Positions 18,378 to 28,251 of a DNA stretch of 64,000 nt are shown piece after piece; within the stretch, counting starts at the first letter, position 1; each line of letters starts with the position of its first letter. The stretch comes from Brachybacterium epidermidis (GTDB taxonomy: Bacteria; Actinomycetota; Actinomycetes; Actinomycetales; Dermabacteraceae). Below the pieces are notes generated by a model. It saw nothing but the letters and a program-made list of their open reading frames with translations. It was not told the origin of the DNA and made no database searches. The translations under genes were made by a program, and so were the position numbers. The stretch spans positions 62,001 to 126,000 of the forward strand of contig NZ_JADEYR010000001.1 of NCBI RefSeq assembly GCF_015209585.1. Reading direction: 5' to 3'.

Positions 18378-19396
18378 CAGCAGCTCCGGTCTCCGGACTC
18401 GGTGAGGCGGCGGCGACGGCTGACAAGGTCGTTCGCCGCCGCCGACCTCGGGTGCCCACGGTGCAGAGGATGCTGTTCTTCCTGCTGTTCCTGGGGCTCC
18501 CGCTGGCCGTGTACATCCTGTTCGTGGTCTCGCCGTTCGTGCAGTCCTTCTACTACTCGCTGACGAACTGGTCGGGACTGTCGCCGTCCATGGAGTTCAT
18601 CGGCCTTCGCAACTATGAGCGCATCTTCAACGACCCGGTGTTCTGGAAGTCGCTGCGCAACAACCTGGTGCTGCTGGCGGTCCTGCCCACGGTGACCATC
18701 GTCCTGGCCTTCGCGCTCGCGGTGATGGTGACGATCGGCGGGGACACCCGTGGGGGCGTGCGCGGTGTGCGAGGCGCGGGCTTCTACCGGGTGGTGAGCT
18801 TCTTCCCGTACGCGATCCCCGCAGTGATCACCGGCATCCTGTTCAACTTCGTGTACCACCCCAATGGCGGTCTGCTGAACGGCCTGCTGAACCTCCCGCA
18901 CGACCTGCTGACCCGCTTCACCGGCAGCTCGCTCATTCCCGCGGTGAACACCGCCTGGCTCGGCGACCAGCGCTACGCCCTGGCAGCCGTGGCCTTTGCG
19001 ATCATCTGGACCTTCGTGGGCTTCTACATGGTGCTGTTCGTGGCCGCCATCAAGTCCATCGGCCAGGAGGTGCTGGAGGCCGCGCGCATCGACGGCGCCG
19101 GCCGCTTCCGCACCGCCGTGCAGATCGTCGCACCGATGGTGCGCGACAGCGTCTCCACCGCGCTGGTGTACATGGGCATCTTCGCTCTTGACGCCTTCAC
19201 CTTCGTGTCCGTGATGACCCCGAACGGGGGCACGAACAACAGCACCAAGGTGGTCTCACTCCACCTCTACCAGACGGCGTTCTCCGACGGCCGCTTCGGT
19301 GAGGCCAGCGCCATGGGCGTGATCATGGCGCTGGTGACCATGGTGGTCGCCGTCGTGGTGATCACCCTGATCCGGCCCAAGAAGGCAGACCGATGA
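18374..19396 (+). CDS. ngcF: Sugar ABC transporter permease, NgcF-type
   Basis: 340 residues from GTG overlapping the ngcE stop by 4 nt. A basic cytosolic N-terminus (VVRRRRPRVP) leads into a six-helix MalF-like permease. The EAA loop that docks the ATPase is present (EVLEAARIDGAGRFRTAVQIVAP). Helices include LFFLLFLGLPLAVYILFVV and LVLLAVLPTVTIVLAFAL. The substrate, GlcNAc oligomers, is inferred from the partner binding protein. The stop overlaps the next ATG. Confidence 0.88.
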   Translation: MTAAPVSGLGEAAATADKVVRRRRPRVPTVQRMLFFLLFLGLPLAVYILFVVSPFVQSFYYSLTNWSGLSPSMEFIGLRNYERIFNDPVFWKSLRNNLVLLAVLPTVTIVLAFALAVMVTIGGDTRGGVRGVRGAGFYRVVSFFPYAIPAVITGILFNFVYHPNGGLLNGLLNLPHDLLTRFTGSSLIPAVNTAWLGDQRYALAAVAFAIIWTFVGFYMVLFVAAIKSIGQEVLEAARIDGAGRFRTAVQIVAPMVRDSVSTALVYMGIFALDAFTFVSVMTPNGGTNNSTKVVSLHLYQTAFSDGRFGEASAMGVIMALVTMVVAVVVITLIRPKKADR

Positions 19397-20319
19397 CCAC
19401 CACCGATTCCTCGCTCGATGCGCGCGGGGCCTCCTCCTTCGAGGTCACCGGCGGCCGGGGCCGTCGTGATCGTCCCGCGGCCAAGCGTGAGGGCGGGATG
19501 ACCTTCACCCATCACCTGGTGCTGGGTCTATGGGCCCTGCTGGTGATCCTGCCCCTGATCTGGACGGTCTACACCTCGTTCAAGACCTCCGCCGAGATCC
19601 AGACCGACCCCTTCGGGCCCCCCGCCCAGATGCAGTGGAACAACTACTCGCGCGCCTGGACCGAGGCCCGGATCGGTGAGTACTTCCTCAACACCATCAT
19701 CGTGGTCGGCTCAGCGCTGATCATCGTGATGCTGCTGGGCGCGATGTGCGCGTACGTGCTGGCTCGGTTCCCCTTCCCCGGCAACCGGTTCATCTACTTC
19801 TCGATGATCGCCGGTCTCACGTTCCCGGTCTTCCTGGCCGTGGTGCCGCTGTTCTTCGTGCTGAACAACATGGGGCTGCTCGACGGGAGGCTCGGCCTGG
19901 TGGGCCTGATCCTCTCCTACGTCGCGTTCGCACTGCCGTTCACCGTGTTCTTCCTGCACGCCTTCTTCTCCGGCCTCCCGGAGGAGATCAGTGAGGCCGC
20001 CGCGATCGACGGGGCGGGCGACTTCCGCACCTTCTTCCAGATCATGCTCCCGATGGCCAAGCCCGGCCTGGCCTCGGTCGCGATCTTCAACTTCTTGGGC
20101 CTGTGGAACCAGTTCCTGCTCCCGCTGGTGCTGAACCGCGAGCGCAGCAACCACGTGCTCGCCCAGGGTCTGGTGAACCTGCAGGCTCAGCAGGGCTACC
20201 GCGTGGACTGGGGCGGCATGTTCGCCTCGGTGGTGATCACCGTGATCCCGGTGCTGGTGGTCTACGTGATCTTCCAGCGCCAGCTGCAGGGCGGCGTGGG
20301 TCCCAGCACGGACAAGTAG
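19393..20319 (+). CDS. ngcG: Sugar ABC transporter permease, NgcG-type
   Basis: 308 residues from ATG overlapping the ngcF stop (ATGA). It has a MalG-like six-helix layout with its own EAA loop (EEISEAAAIDGAGDFRTFFQIMLP). It should form the heterodimeric channel with the preceding permease. The operon ends here, with a perfect hairpin 18 nt downstream. Regulation is not evident; no DasR-type 16-bp operator was seen upstream of the operon. Confidence 0.88.
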   Translation: MTTTDSSLDARGASSFEVTGGRGRRDRPAAKREGGMTFTHHLVLGLWALLVILPLIWTVYTSFKTSAEIQTDPFGPPAQMQWNNYSRAWTEARIGEYFLNTIIVVGSALIIVMLLGAMCAYVLARFPFPGNRFIYFSMIAGLTFPVFLAVVPLFFVLNNMGLLDGRLGLVGLILSYVAFALPFTVFFLHAFFSGLPEEISEAAAIDGAGDFRTFFQIMLPMAKPGLASVAIFNFLGLWNQFLLPLVLNRERSNHVLAQGLVNLQAQQGYRVDWGGMFASVVITVIPVLVVYVIFQRQLQGGVGPSTDK

Positions 20320-20337
20320 ACACCCGGGTGTCGGGGG

Positions 20338-20377
20338 GCGCACCGCTCGCATCCGTGCGATGATGCGAGCGGTGCGC
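20338..20377 (+). terminator. ngc operon terminator
   Basis: 15-bp perfect stem (gcgcaccgctcgcat / atgcgagcggtgcgc) with a 10-nt loop, 18 nt after the last transporter gene; it separates that operon from the S10 operon. Confidence 0.88.
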
Positions 20378-20451
20378 TTCTGCTGAGCGCCGGGATGGGT
20401 GCTCGATGCCTCCGGGCACGTCCGGTGTGATGGGCCGCACCCGGCCCGCCC

Positions 20452-20481
20452 TTGTGAGGAGACGTACCGCTCTGGCAGACT
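20452..20481 (+). promoter_or_regulatory. S10 operon promoter
   Basis: TTGTGA (20452-20457), an 18-nt spacer, CAGACT (20476-20481). It resembles the str promoter, with shared AGACTGT around the -10. It lies about 300 nt before rpsJ. Confidence 0.6.
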
Positions 20482-20782
20482 GTTCGAGTTGTCTGCGCGG
20501 GCCGACATGCCCGGTTCCGTTCTCCGCACGAATCCGACCCTTCACCACAGCGTGATGCTCGCGGGCCTGGCGGCGAATGATCACCGGATGAGGTCCGTCC
20601 CGAGGATGCGAACGATGCTCCCTGCACCGACCGCGCATCGCACGAGGGAAACAGACGCAGACGCAGCCGGAACTCGGCGGCCGCAGGCTGGGCTTCACCG
20701 CCCCGCGGAGGCCGACACGCCCGTCCTCGGGTACCGGGGGAGGCCGCATCAATGCCAGACGGAAGAAAAGAGACAGGACGCC
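20482..20782 (+). promoter_or_regulatory. Leader region of the S10 operon
   Basis: 300 nt with no credible gene; the frame is open upstream of rpsJ but the translation looks random. A good ribosome site (agacagga) precedes rpsJ. In enterobacteria L4 regulates the S10 leader; the structure here does not let me say whether that applies. Confidence 0.4.
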
Positions 20783-21091
20783 ATGGCGGGACAGAAGATC
20801 CGCATCCGGCTCAAGTCGTACGACCACGAGGTGATCGACAGCTCGGCGCGCAAGATCGTCGACACGGTGACCTCCGCGGGTGCGACGGTCGTGGGCCCGG
20901 TGCCGCTGCCGACCGAGAAGAACGTGTTCGTCGTGATCCGGTCGCCGCACAAGTACAAGGACTCCCGTGAGCACTTCGAGATGCGCACGCACAAGCGGCT
21001 GATCGACATCGTCGATCCCACGCCCAAGGCCGTGGACTCGCTGATGCGCCTCGATCTGCCGGCGGACGTCAACATCGAGATCAAGCTCTGA
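20783..21091 (+). CDS. rpsJ: 30S ribosomal protein S10
   Basis: 102 residues from ATG, typical for actinobacteria ([16 protein letters not shown]). It keeps the loop [19 protein letters not shown] that contacts 16S rRNA, and ends NIEIKL. S10 also acts as NusE in transcription antitermination complexes. It is the first gene of the operon; rplC follows after 11 nt. Confidence 0.98.
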   Translation: MAGQKIRIRLKSYDHEVIDSSARKIVDTVTSAGATVVGPVPLPTEKNVFVVIRSPHKYKDSREHFEMRTHKRLIDIVDPTPKAVDSLMRLDLPADVNIEIKL

Positions 21092-21102
21092 GGCAGGTCG
21101 AA

Positions 21103-21783
21103 ATGAGCAACGAACTGACGGGACAGCGTGCCCGCGCCGTGTCCGGCGTGCTCGGCACCAAGCTCGGCATGACCCAGGTCTGGGACGAGAACGGAAAGCT
21201 CGTCCCCGTGACCGTCGTGCAGACGGGCTCCAATGTCGTCACCCAGGTGCGGTCCGTCGAGACCGACGGGTACGACGCCGTGCAGATCGCCTACGGGCAG
21301 ATCGATCCGCGCAAGGTCTCCAAGCCCCTCCGGGGCCACTTCGAGAAGGCAGGCGTGACCCCGCGCCGCCATCTCGTGGAGCTGCGCACCACCGATGCCG
21401 CTGACTTCACCGTCGGCCAGGAGATCGACGCCTCGATCTTCGAGGCCGGCCAGAAGGTCGACGTGGTCGGCACCTCCAAGGGCAAGGGCCATGCGGGCGT
21501 CATGAAGCGTCACGGCTTCGCCGGTGTGAGCGCCTCCCACGGTGCCCACCGCAACCACCGCAAGCCGGGTTCGATCGGCGGCGCCTCCACCCCTGGTCGC
21601 GTGTTCAAGGGCCAGCGCATGGCCGGCCGCATGGGCGGCGCCCGCACCAGTGTCCAGAACCTGACCGTTCACGCGGTCGACGCCGAGAAGGGCCTCGTGC
21701 TCGTCAAGGGTGCCGTCCCCGGCCCCAAGGGCGGCATCGTGCTGGTCCGCTCGGCTGCCAAGAGCCCCGCGAAGGAGGCCTGA
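21103..21783 (+). CDS. rplC: 50S ribosomal protein L3
   Basis: 226 residues. It has the L3 signature region [38 protein letters not shown] and the loop that reaches toward the peptidyl transferase centre. L3 is an early 50S assembly protein. The N-terminus ([25 protein letters not shown]) is somewhat longer than the usual M-(x)-GxLGxKLGMTQ. rplD begins 5 nt after the stop. Confidence 0.98.
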   Translation: MSNELTGQRARAVSGVLGTKLGMTQVWDENGKLVPVTVVQTGSNVVTQVRSVETDGYDAVQIAYGQIDPRKVSKPLRGHFEKAGVTPRRHLVELRTTDAADFTVGQEIDASIFEAGQKVDVVGTSKGKGHAGVMKRHGFAGVSASHGAHRNHRKPGSIGGASTPGRVFKGQRMAGRMGGARTSVQNLTVHAVDAEKGLVLVKGAVPGPKGGIVLVRSAAKSPAKEA

Positions 21784-21788
21784 GCCCG

Positions 21789-22769
21789 ATGGCAGAGAAC
21801 CTGACCGTCGACGTCCTCGACCCGGCCGGCAAGAAGACCGGCACCGTCGAGCTGCCCGCATCGATCTTCGACGTGCAGACCAACGTCCCCCTGATCCACC
21901 AGGTGGTCGTCGCCCAGCAGGCGGCCGCTCGTCAGGGCACCCACAAGACCAAGACCCGCGGTGAGGTCGCCGGTGGCGGCAAGAAGCCGTGGAAGCAGAA
22001 GGGCACCGGCCGCGCCCGTCAGGGCTCGATCCGCGCGCCGCAGTTCGCCGGCGGCGGCGTGGTCCACGGACCCGTCCCGCGCGACTACTCGCAGCGCACG
22101 CCCAAGAAGATGAAGGCCGCCGCTCTGCGCGGTGCCCTCTCCGATCGCGCCCGCAACGGCCGCGTCCACGTGGTCTCCGCCCTCCTGGAGGGCGAGGTCC
22201 CCTCGACCAAGGCCGTGCGCAGCACCCTGGGCCTCGTCTCGGATCGTCGCCACCTGCTGGTGGTCGTGCGTCGCGACGACGACCTCGGCGCGCTGAGCTC
22301 GCGCAACCTGCCCATCGCCCACGTCCTGTACGCGGACCAGCTGAACACCTACGACGTCATGCGCAGCGACGACGTCGTGTTCACCGCCGGTGCCCTGGAG
22401 GACTTCGTGGCCATGGCGACCCTGTCGCTGCCCACCTCCTCGTTCGCCGAGAAGCGGGCCGCGGCCGCCGCCGTCGCCGAGGCGTCCATCGACGCCGAGG
22501 CCCCCGCTCCCGAGCCGGCTGCCGACGCACCGGCCGACGCCCCTTACGGTGAGGGATCCGCGGCCGCTCTGGCCGACGGCTCCGCCCCCGAGGGCTTCAC
22601 CATCAAGGGCAACGCGGGTTCGATGAAGTTCCACACCGTGGAATCCCCGTGGTACGACCGCACCAAGGCCGAGGTCTGGTTCGCGAGCGAGGAGGCCGCC
22701 GAGGCCGCCGGGTTCGTCAACGCCAAGCCGTCCACGGACTCCACTGATGCCGAGGAGGACTCGAAGTGA
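21789..22769 (+). CDS. rplD: 50S ribosomal protein L4 with C-terminal fused domain
   Basis: 326 residues, against about 200-220 for normal L4. Residues 1 to about 215 are a complete L4, with the conserved extended loop [20 protein letters not shown] and [15 protein letters not shown]. Then come an Ala/Pro/Glu linker (about 218-250) and a compact module (about 252-311) with [36 protein letters not shown] and [16 protein letters not shown], then an acidic tail. I recall this module as the sunset domain found at ends of various actinobacterial proteins; that name is from memory. Function of the fusion is unknown. The stop overlaps the rplW GTG. Confidence 0.95.
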   Translation: MAENLTVDVLDPAGKKTGTVELPASIFDVQTNVPLIHQVVVAQQAAARQGTHKTKTRGEVAGGGKKPWKQKGTGRARQGSIRAPQFAGGGVVHGPVPRDYSQRTPKKMKAAALRGALSDRARNGRVHVVSALLEGEVPSTKAVRSTLGLVSDRRHLLVVVRRDDDLGALSSRNLPIAHVLYADQLNTYDVMRSDDVVFTAGALEDFVAMATLSLPTSSFAEKRAAAAAVAEASIDAEAPAPEPAADAPADAPYGEGSAAALADGSAPEGFTIKGNAGSMKFHTVESPWYDRTKAEVWFASEEAAEAAGFVNAKPSTDSTDAEEDSK

Positions 22770-23068
22770 CCTCGCTGAACAAGGATCCCCGCGACGTCCT
22801 GCTGGCCCCGGTGGTCTCCGAGAAGAGCTACGGGCTGATGGACGAGGGCAAGTACACCTTCCTGGTTGACGCCCGCGCCAACAAGACCGAGATCAAGATC
22901 GCCGTCGAGACCGTCTTCGACGTCAAGGTCGCCTCGGTGAACACCATCAACCGGCAGGGCAAGTCGCGGCGCACGCGCTTCGGCACCGGCAAGCGCAAGG
23001 ACACCAAGCGCGCCATCGTCACCCTGACCGACGGAGCCATCGACATCTTCGGAGGATCGGTCGCCTGA
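22766..23068 (+). CDS. rplW: 50S ribosomal protein L23
   Basis: 100 residues from GTG overlapping the rplD stop (GTGA). It has the L23 fold signature ([47 protein letters not shown]). L23 sits at the polypeptide exit tunnel and is the docking site for trigger factor and SRP. Confidence 0.98.
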   Translation: MTSLNKDPRDVLLAPVVSEKSYGLMDEGKYTFLVDARANKTEIKIAVETVFDVKVASVNTINRQGKSRRTRFGTGKRKDTKRAIVTLTDGAIDIFGGSVA

Positions 23069-23114
23069 GCGACCGGTCACCGAGGAGCCGAAGAGAGTCT
23101 GAGGGAAAGCCACC

Positions 23115-23951
<837 letters not shown>

Positions 23952-23969
23952 TAGGGAGAACCACAGGAC

Positions 23970-24251
23970 ATGCCTCGCAGTATCGCCAAGGGCCCGTTCG
24001 TCGACGACCACCTGCAGAAGAAGGTGGACGCCCAGAACGAGAAGGGCACCAAGAACGTCATCAAGACCTGGTCGCGTCGTTCGGTCATCACCCCGGACTT
24101 CCTCGGCCACACCTTCGCAGTGCATGACGGCCGCAAGCACGTCACGGTGTTCATCACCGAGTCGATGGTCGGCCACAAGCTCGGCGAGTTCGCTCCCACG
24201 CGGACTTTCAAGGGCCACGAGAAGGACGACCGCAAGGGCCGCCGCCGCTGA
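23970..24251 (+). CDS. rpsS: 30S ribosomal protein S19
   Basis: 93 residues, standard length ([45 protein letters not shown]). It forms a complex with S13 in the 30S head and contacts the A-site tRNA. A purine-rich ribosome site (gggagaacc) lies upstream, and rplV follows after 52 nt. Confidence 0.98.
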   Translation: MPRSIAKGPFVDDHLQKKVDAQNEKGTKNVIKTWSRRSVITPDFLGHTFAVHDGRKHVTVFITESMVGHKLGEFAPTRTFKGHEKDDRKGRRR

Positions 24252-24303
24252 CCCAGGTCAGCCAGACAGCACGCCCCGACATCCAGAAGAAAGCAGGACA
24301 GCA

Positions 24304-24657
24304 ATGGAAGCCAAGGCGCAGGTGCGGCATCTCCGCATGTCGCCCATGAAGGCTCGCCGCGTTGTGGACCTGATTCGTGGCAAGAGCACGGCCGAGGCCC
24401 TGGACACCCTGCGGTTCGCCCCGCAGGCCGCCAGCGAGCCCGTCCTCAAGCTCGTGGAGTCCGCGATCGCCAACGCCCGGGTCAAGGCGGATCAGTCCGG
24501 GGAGCGCTTCGACGAGCGCGACCTGGTGGTCTCCGCCGCCTATGTCGACGAGGGTCCGACCATGAAGCGGTTCCAGCCGCGTGCTCAGGGTCGCGCCTTC
24601 CAGATCAAGAAGCGCACCAGCCACGTCACCGTGGTTGTCGCTCCCGTGAAGAAGTAA
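24304..24657 (+). CDS. rplV: 50S ribosomal protein L22
   Basis: 117 residues from ATG 24304. The frame is open further upstream but that overlaps rplB and rpsS and is not coding. It has the L22 core ([20 protein letters not shown]) and the beta-hairpin tip region that lines the exit tunnel ([17 protein letters not shown]). No duplication or deletion of macrolide-resistance type is seen in the loop. Confidence 0.98.
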   Translation: MEAKAQVRHLRMSPMKARRVVDLIRGKSTAEALDTLRFAPQAASEPVLKLVESAIANARVKADQSGERFDERDLVVSAAYVDEGPTMKRFQPRAQGRAFQIKKRTSHVTVVVAPVKK

Positions 24658-24666
24658 GGAGTCCCA

Positions 24667-25500
24667 GTGGGCCAGAAGGTCAATCCGAACGGGTTCCGAC
24701 TCGGGATCACCACGGAGCACAGCAGCCGGTGGTTCGCCGACTCCACCAAGGAGGGGCAGCGGTACCGCGACTACGTGAAGGAAGACGTCGCGATCCGCAA
24801 GCTCATGTCCGAGGGGCTCGAGCGTGCCGGCATCTCCAAGGTCGAGATCGAGCGCACCCGCGATCGTGTCCGCGTCGACCTCCACACCGCCCGCCCGGGC
24901 ATCGTCATCGGGCGTCGCGGCGCGGAGGCCGAGCGTCTGCGCGGTGAGCTGGAGAAGCTCACCGGCAAGCAGATCCAGCTGAACATCCTCGAGGTCAAGA
25001 ACCCCGAGGCCGATGCGCAGCTGGTCGCCCAGGGCATCGCCGAGCAGCTCGCCGCCCGTGTGTCCTTCCGTCGTGCGATGCGCAAGGGCATGCAGTCCGC
25101 GCAGCGCGCCGGCGCCAAGGGCATCCGCGTGGCCGTCTCCGGCCGCCTGGGCGGCGCCGAGATGAGCCGCAGCGAGTTCTACCGCGAGGGACGCGTGCCT
25201 CTGCACACCCTGCGGGCGAACATCGACTACGGCTTCTACGAGGCCCGCACCGCCTTCGGCCGCATCGGCGTGAAGGTGTGGATCTACAAGGGCGACGTCA
25301 CCGCCAAGGAGCTCGCGGCCCAGCAGGCCGCCTCGCAGGGTCCCCGCTCCGGCGGCCGCGGCCCGCGTGCCGAGCGTCCGCGCGGGCGTCGCAACGAGCG
25401 CAACGCCGCCCGTCGTGAGGGTGGGGAGCAGCAGGCCGCGGCCTCTGCCCCGGCCGCCGGCGAGCAGGCGGCTGCACAGCAGTCCGGAACGGAGGCCTGA
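24667..25500 (+). CDS. rpsC: 30S ribosomal protein S3
   Basis: 277 residues from GTG. The N-terminal [14 protein letters not shown], the KH type-II domain with the GxxG-like loop ([13 protein letters not shown]) and the C-terminal S3 domain ([25 protein letters not shown]) are complete. The C-terminal tail (from about residue 225) is Gly/Arg-rich and then Ala/Gln-rich, a feature of actinobacterial S3. S3 lines the mRNA entry tunnel and helps helicase activity. L16 follows after 5 nt. Confidence 0.98.
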   Translation: MGQKVNPNGFRLGITTEHSSRWFADSTKEGQRYRDYVKEDVAIRKLMSEGLERAGISKVEIERTRDRVRVDLHTARPGIVIGRRGAEAERLRGELEKLTGKQIQLNILEVKNPEADAQLVAQGIAEQLAARVSFRRAMRKGMQSAQRAGAKGIRVAVSGRLGGAEMSRSEFYREGRVPLHTLRANIDYGFYEARTAFGRIGVKVWIYKGDVTAKELAAQQAASQGPRSGGRGPRAERPRGRRNERNAARREGGEQQAAASAPAAGEQAAAQQSGTEA

Positions 25501-25505
25501 GCGAC

Positions 25506-25925
25506 ATGCTGATCCCCCGCAGGACCAAGCATCGCAAGCAGCACCACCCCACCCGCAGCGGCATGGCCAAGGGCGGCACCGATCTGGCGTTCGGCGACTA
25601 CGGCATCCAGGCGCTCGCGCCGGCCTACGTCACCAACCGTCAGATCGAGGCGGCGCGTATCGCCATGACCCGCTACATGAAGCGTGGCGGCAAGGTGTTC
25701 ATCAACATCTACCCCGATCGACCGCTCACCAAGAAGCCTGCCGAGGTCCGCATGGGCTCCGGCAAGGGCTCGGTGGAGTGGTGGGTCGCCAACATCAAGC
25801 CGGGCCGCGTCATGTTCGAGGTCGCCGGTGTCCCCGAGGACGTTGCACGTGAGGCCCTGCGCCTGGCGATGCACAAGCTCCCCATGAAGTGCCGCATCCT
25901 GAGCCGAGAGGGTGGTGACATCTGA
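25506..25925 (+). CDS. rplP: 50S ribosomal protein L16
   Basis: 139 residues ([27 protein letters not shown]-like segment [37 protein letters not shown]). L16 binds near the A-site and helps organise the peptidyl transferase centre. Its TGA overlaps the rpmC ATG by one base. Confidence 0.98.
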   Translation: MLIPRRTKHRKQHHPTRSGMAKGGTDLAFGDYGIQALAPAYVTNRQIEAARIAMTRYMKRGGKVFINIYPDRPLTKKPAEVRMGSGKGSVEWWVANIKPGRVMFEVAGVPEDVAREALRLAMHKLPMKCRILSREGGDI

Positions 25926-26158
25926 TGGCAGCGACCAAGCTCACCGCCGATGCACTCGACAAGCTGGACGACGCCAAGCTGGCCGAGGAGCTGGCGAAGG
26001 CCAAGGACGAGCTGTTCAAGCTCCGTTTCCAGTCCGCGACCGGCCAGCTGGAGAGCTCCGGCCGCCTCCGGTCCGTCAAGAAGGACATCGCACGGATCTA
26101 CACGATCCTGCGCGAGCGCGAGCTGGGCATCCGTCAGGCGCCCGGCGCCGCCGAGTGA
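25925..26158 (+). CDS. rpmC: 50S ribosomal protein L29
   Basis: 77 residues of long helical character ([24 protein letters not shown] then [20 protein letters not shown]). L29 sits beside L23 near the tunnel exit and contributes to the SRP and trigger factor site. The start overlaps the rplP stop, indicating coupling. Confidence 0.97.
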   Translation: MAATKLTADALDKLDDAKLAEELAKAKDELFKLRFQSATGQLESSGRLRSVKKDIARIYTILRERELGIRQAPGAAE

Positions 26159-26180
26159 CCGCGAAGCGAGGAACTGAGAG

Positions 26181-26516
26181 ATGAACAAGAACGACTCCCA
26201 GGTCGAGGAGACCGCCGTCGAGCAGGAGGAGCTCGCCAAGGAGGGTGCGCACGCGTCGTCCCACGAGCGTCCGTACCGCAAGACCCTGCGCGGCTACGTC
26301 ACCTCCGACAAGATGGACAAGACCATCGTGGTCGAGGTCGAGGAGCGCGTGAAGCACGCCCTCTACGGCAAGGTCATGACCAAGACCAACAAGTTCAAGG
26401 CCCATGACGAGGAGAACACCGCCGGCATCGGCGATCGCGTCCTCATCATGGAGACCAGGCCGCTCAGCGCCACCAAGCGGTGGCGCCTGGTCGAGGTCAT
26501 CGAGCGGGCCAAGTGA
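26181..26516 (+). CDS. rpsQ: 30S ribosomal protein S17
   Basis: 111 residues. The OB-fold core starts at about residue 32 ([25 protein letters not shown]) and includes [12 protein letters not shown] and [24 protein letters not shown]. The first 30 residues are an acidic/Glu-rich extension beyond the usual 85-95 residue protein. It binds 16S rRNA helix 11/7 early in assembly. It is the last gene of the S10 operon here; a hairpin follows. Confidence 0.97.
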   Translation: MNKNDSQVEETAVEQEELAKEGAHASSHERPYRKTLRGYVTSDKMDKTIVVEVEERVKHALYGKVMTKTNKFKAHDEENTAGIGDRVLIMETRPLSATKRWRLVEVIERAK

Positions 26517-26550
26517 TCGGACGGTCCTTGTGACCGCACCCGGGACCTGA

Positions 26551-26584
26551 GAAGGGCCGGTCTCCCCAGGGAGGCCGGCCCTTC
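26551..26584 (+). terminator. S10 operon terminator
   Basis: 10-bp perfect stem (gaagggccgg / ccggcccttc) plus inner ctcccc / ggga pairing, 34 nt after rpsQ. It is also just past the 3' end of the convergent gene at 26617. Confidence 0.85.
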
Positions 26585-26616
26585 CGCATGCCCCAGCGCT
26601 GTCTCGCCGGCCGGCC

Positions 26617-27060
26617 TCAGCTGTGAGTCAGCAGCACCAGGAGGGCCCCGGCGTAGGCGTCCTCCGCGCTGGGGGCGCGCACCTCGCGCTGCGAATCAGG
26701 ACCGTCGGCCTCGGCGGGCTGCCTGCTCCCGTCGAGCTGCACGACGTACACCTCGCCGTCGACGGTCGTCTCGCGGCGCAGCTCCCGGAACGCGTCCCCG
26801 AGGGCGTCGCGCAGCTGGCCCTCGCGCGGGATCCACACCGCCTCGTACTGCTCCACGGAGTCCAGCGCCCATTCGGTGGTGCCGTTGAAGCGGAACACGC
26901 TCTGCCCGTGACGGCTGATGCCGCGCTCGATCACCATCGAGGACAGCATGAACGGCTCCTGCCGCAGCAGCTCGTTGTCCACCACGAACCAGTCGCCGTC
27001 CGCGGGCTCCCACGCCAACCCGGCATCGCGCAGCCGCCGGGCGATGTCGATGTCGATCAC
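26617..27060 (-). CDS. Conserved hypothetical protein of the type often labelled CpaE-like
   Basis: 147 residues from GTG at 27060, which follows a good ribosome site (agaagaggt) on the minus strand; the frame extends upstream but is not supported. The protein begins with IDIDIARRLRDAGLAWEPADGDWF and has FRFNGTTEWALDSVEQYEAVWIPREGQLRDALG. These motifs match a small actinobacterial family that databases often call pilus assembly protein CpaE, though it lacks an ATPase P-loop and the label is doubtful. No signal peptide or membrane segment is seen. It is transcribed against the ribosomal operons and separates the S10 and spc units. Confidence 0.75.
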   Translation of the reverse strand: MIDIDIARRLRDAGLAWEPADGDWFVVDNELLRQEPFMLSSMVIERGISRHGQSVFRFNGTTEWALDSVEQYEAVWIPREGQLRDALGDAFRELRRETTVDGEVYVVQLDGSRQPAEADGPDSQREVRAPSAEDAYAGALLVLLTHS

Positions 27061-27494
27061 AGGCCTGACCTCTTCTCTGAGCGGATGTGGCACCGTCAGC
27101 GTACGCGTCGGGCGCGGACCGGCGGCTGCGTGCGCAAGGACACAGGGGATCGGCCGGGCGCCGGTCTTCCGCGGGGAGGGGCGGACCCCGTATGCTTGTC
27201 GGGTTGCGCTTCCGCGCTGCCGTCCGGGTGAGTCCGGGCTGGAGCGAGGAGGTTGCGGACGGCAGCGTCCATCCCCCGACGGAGACCTCGCACCGTCCCG
27301 CGGATCGGCCGGATTCATCCGGAGGCCCGCGGAGCATGTGCCCGAGTCCGACGGAGGGTTTTTTGATGCCCGCCCTCCGCGCCGACGAACCCCCTCTCGG
27401 GGCTCGGCGGGCAGCGGTCCACCATCCGTTCCGCCAGGCTCGGCGCTTCCGCAGTGCGGGGGAGCGAGAACCGGCGAGACGACAGGAGTACGGA
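27061..27494 (+). promoter_or_regulatory. spc operon promoter region and structured leader
   Basis: 434 nt without a gene. A candidate -10 is TATGCT (27191-27196), with a poor -35 (TTCCGC, 27167-27172, 18-nt spacer). Downstream lies a 12-bp perfect stem, 27215-27226 with 27256-27267, enclosing a 29-nt loop. Further on, a T6 tract (27359-27364) is flanked by a 7-bp stem (cggaggg 27352-27358 / ccctccg 27373-27379). The layout looks like an RNA-level control region before rplN. The left part also holds the start site of the divergent gene. Confidence 0.45.
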
Positions 27495-27863
27495 GTGATT
27501 CAGCAGGAGTCGCGACTCAAGGTCGCCGACAACACGGGTGCCAAGGAGATCCTCTGCATCCGCGTTCTCGGTGGCTCCGGTCGCCGTTACGCCGGCATCG
27601 GCGACACCATCGTGGCCACCGTCAAGGACGCCATTCCCGGCGGCAATGTGAAGAAGGGCGACGTCGTCAAGGCGGTCGTCGTGCGTACTACCAAGGAGCG
27701 TCGCCGCAGCGACGGCTCCTACATCCGTTTCGACGAGAACGCCGCGGTGATCCTCAAGACCGACGGCGAGCCCCGCGGTACCCGCATCTTCGGGCCCGTC
27801 GGTCGCGAGCTGCGCGACAAGCGGTTCATGAAGATCATCTCGCTGGCGCCGGAGGTGCTGTGA
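27495..27863 (+). CDS. rplN: 50S ribosomal protein L14
   Basis: 122 residues from GTG ([18 protein letters not shown]), with ribosome site acaggag. The frame is open upstream, but that is the leader. It has the L14 signature [21 protein letters not shown] and ends [11 protein letters not shown]14 bridges to the 30S subunit and is the target of the silencing factor RsfS. First gene of the spc unit; rplX starts 1 nt after its stop. Confidence 0.98.
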   Translation: MIQQESRLKVADNTGAKEILCIRVLGGSGRRYAGIGDTIVATVKDAIPGGNVKKGDVVKAVVVRTTKERRRSDGSYIRFDENAAVILKTDGEPRGTRIFGPVGRELRDKRFMKIISLAPEVL

Positions 27864-27864
27864 C

Positions 27865-28251
27865 ATGGCAAAGATGAAGATCAAGAAGGGTGACCTGGTC
27901 CAGGTCATCACCGGTCGCACCAGCGATGCCGACAAGGCCGCCGAGCGTGGCCTGAAGGCCGGCGACAAGGGCAAGCAGGGCCGCGTCCTGCAGGTGTTCC
28001 CCGAGAGCCAGCGCGTGCTGGTCGAGGGCGTCAACCGTCGCACCCACCACCTGCGTCCCACGCAGGCCGGCGGTGCGGGCGGCATCGAGCAGCGCGAGGC
28101 CCCCATCCACGTCTCCAACGTGGCGCTGGTCGACCCGGAGGACAACAAGCCCACCAAGGTCGGCTTCCGCGTCGAGACCATCGAGCTGGAGAACGGCCGC
28201 ACCAAGCAGACCCGCGTGCGGTACTCCAAGCGCTCCGGGAAGGACATCTGA
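27865..28251 (+). CDS. rplX: 50S ribosomal protein L24
   Basis: 128 residues. KOW motif at the N-terminus ([17 protein letters not shown]... [14 protein letters not shown]). A stretch [26 protein letters not shown] is typical. It is an assembly initiator for 50S. Residues [15 protein letters not shown] look like a small insertion in the first beta hairpin. The stop overlaps the rplE ATG by one base. Confidence 0.97.
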   Translation: MAKMKIKKGDLVQVITGRTSDADKAAERGLKAGDKGKQGRVLQVFPESQRVLVEGVNRRTHHLRPTQAGGAGGIEQREAPIHVSNVALVDPEDNKPTKVGFRVETIELENGRTKQTRVRYSKRSGKDI

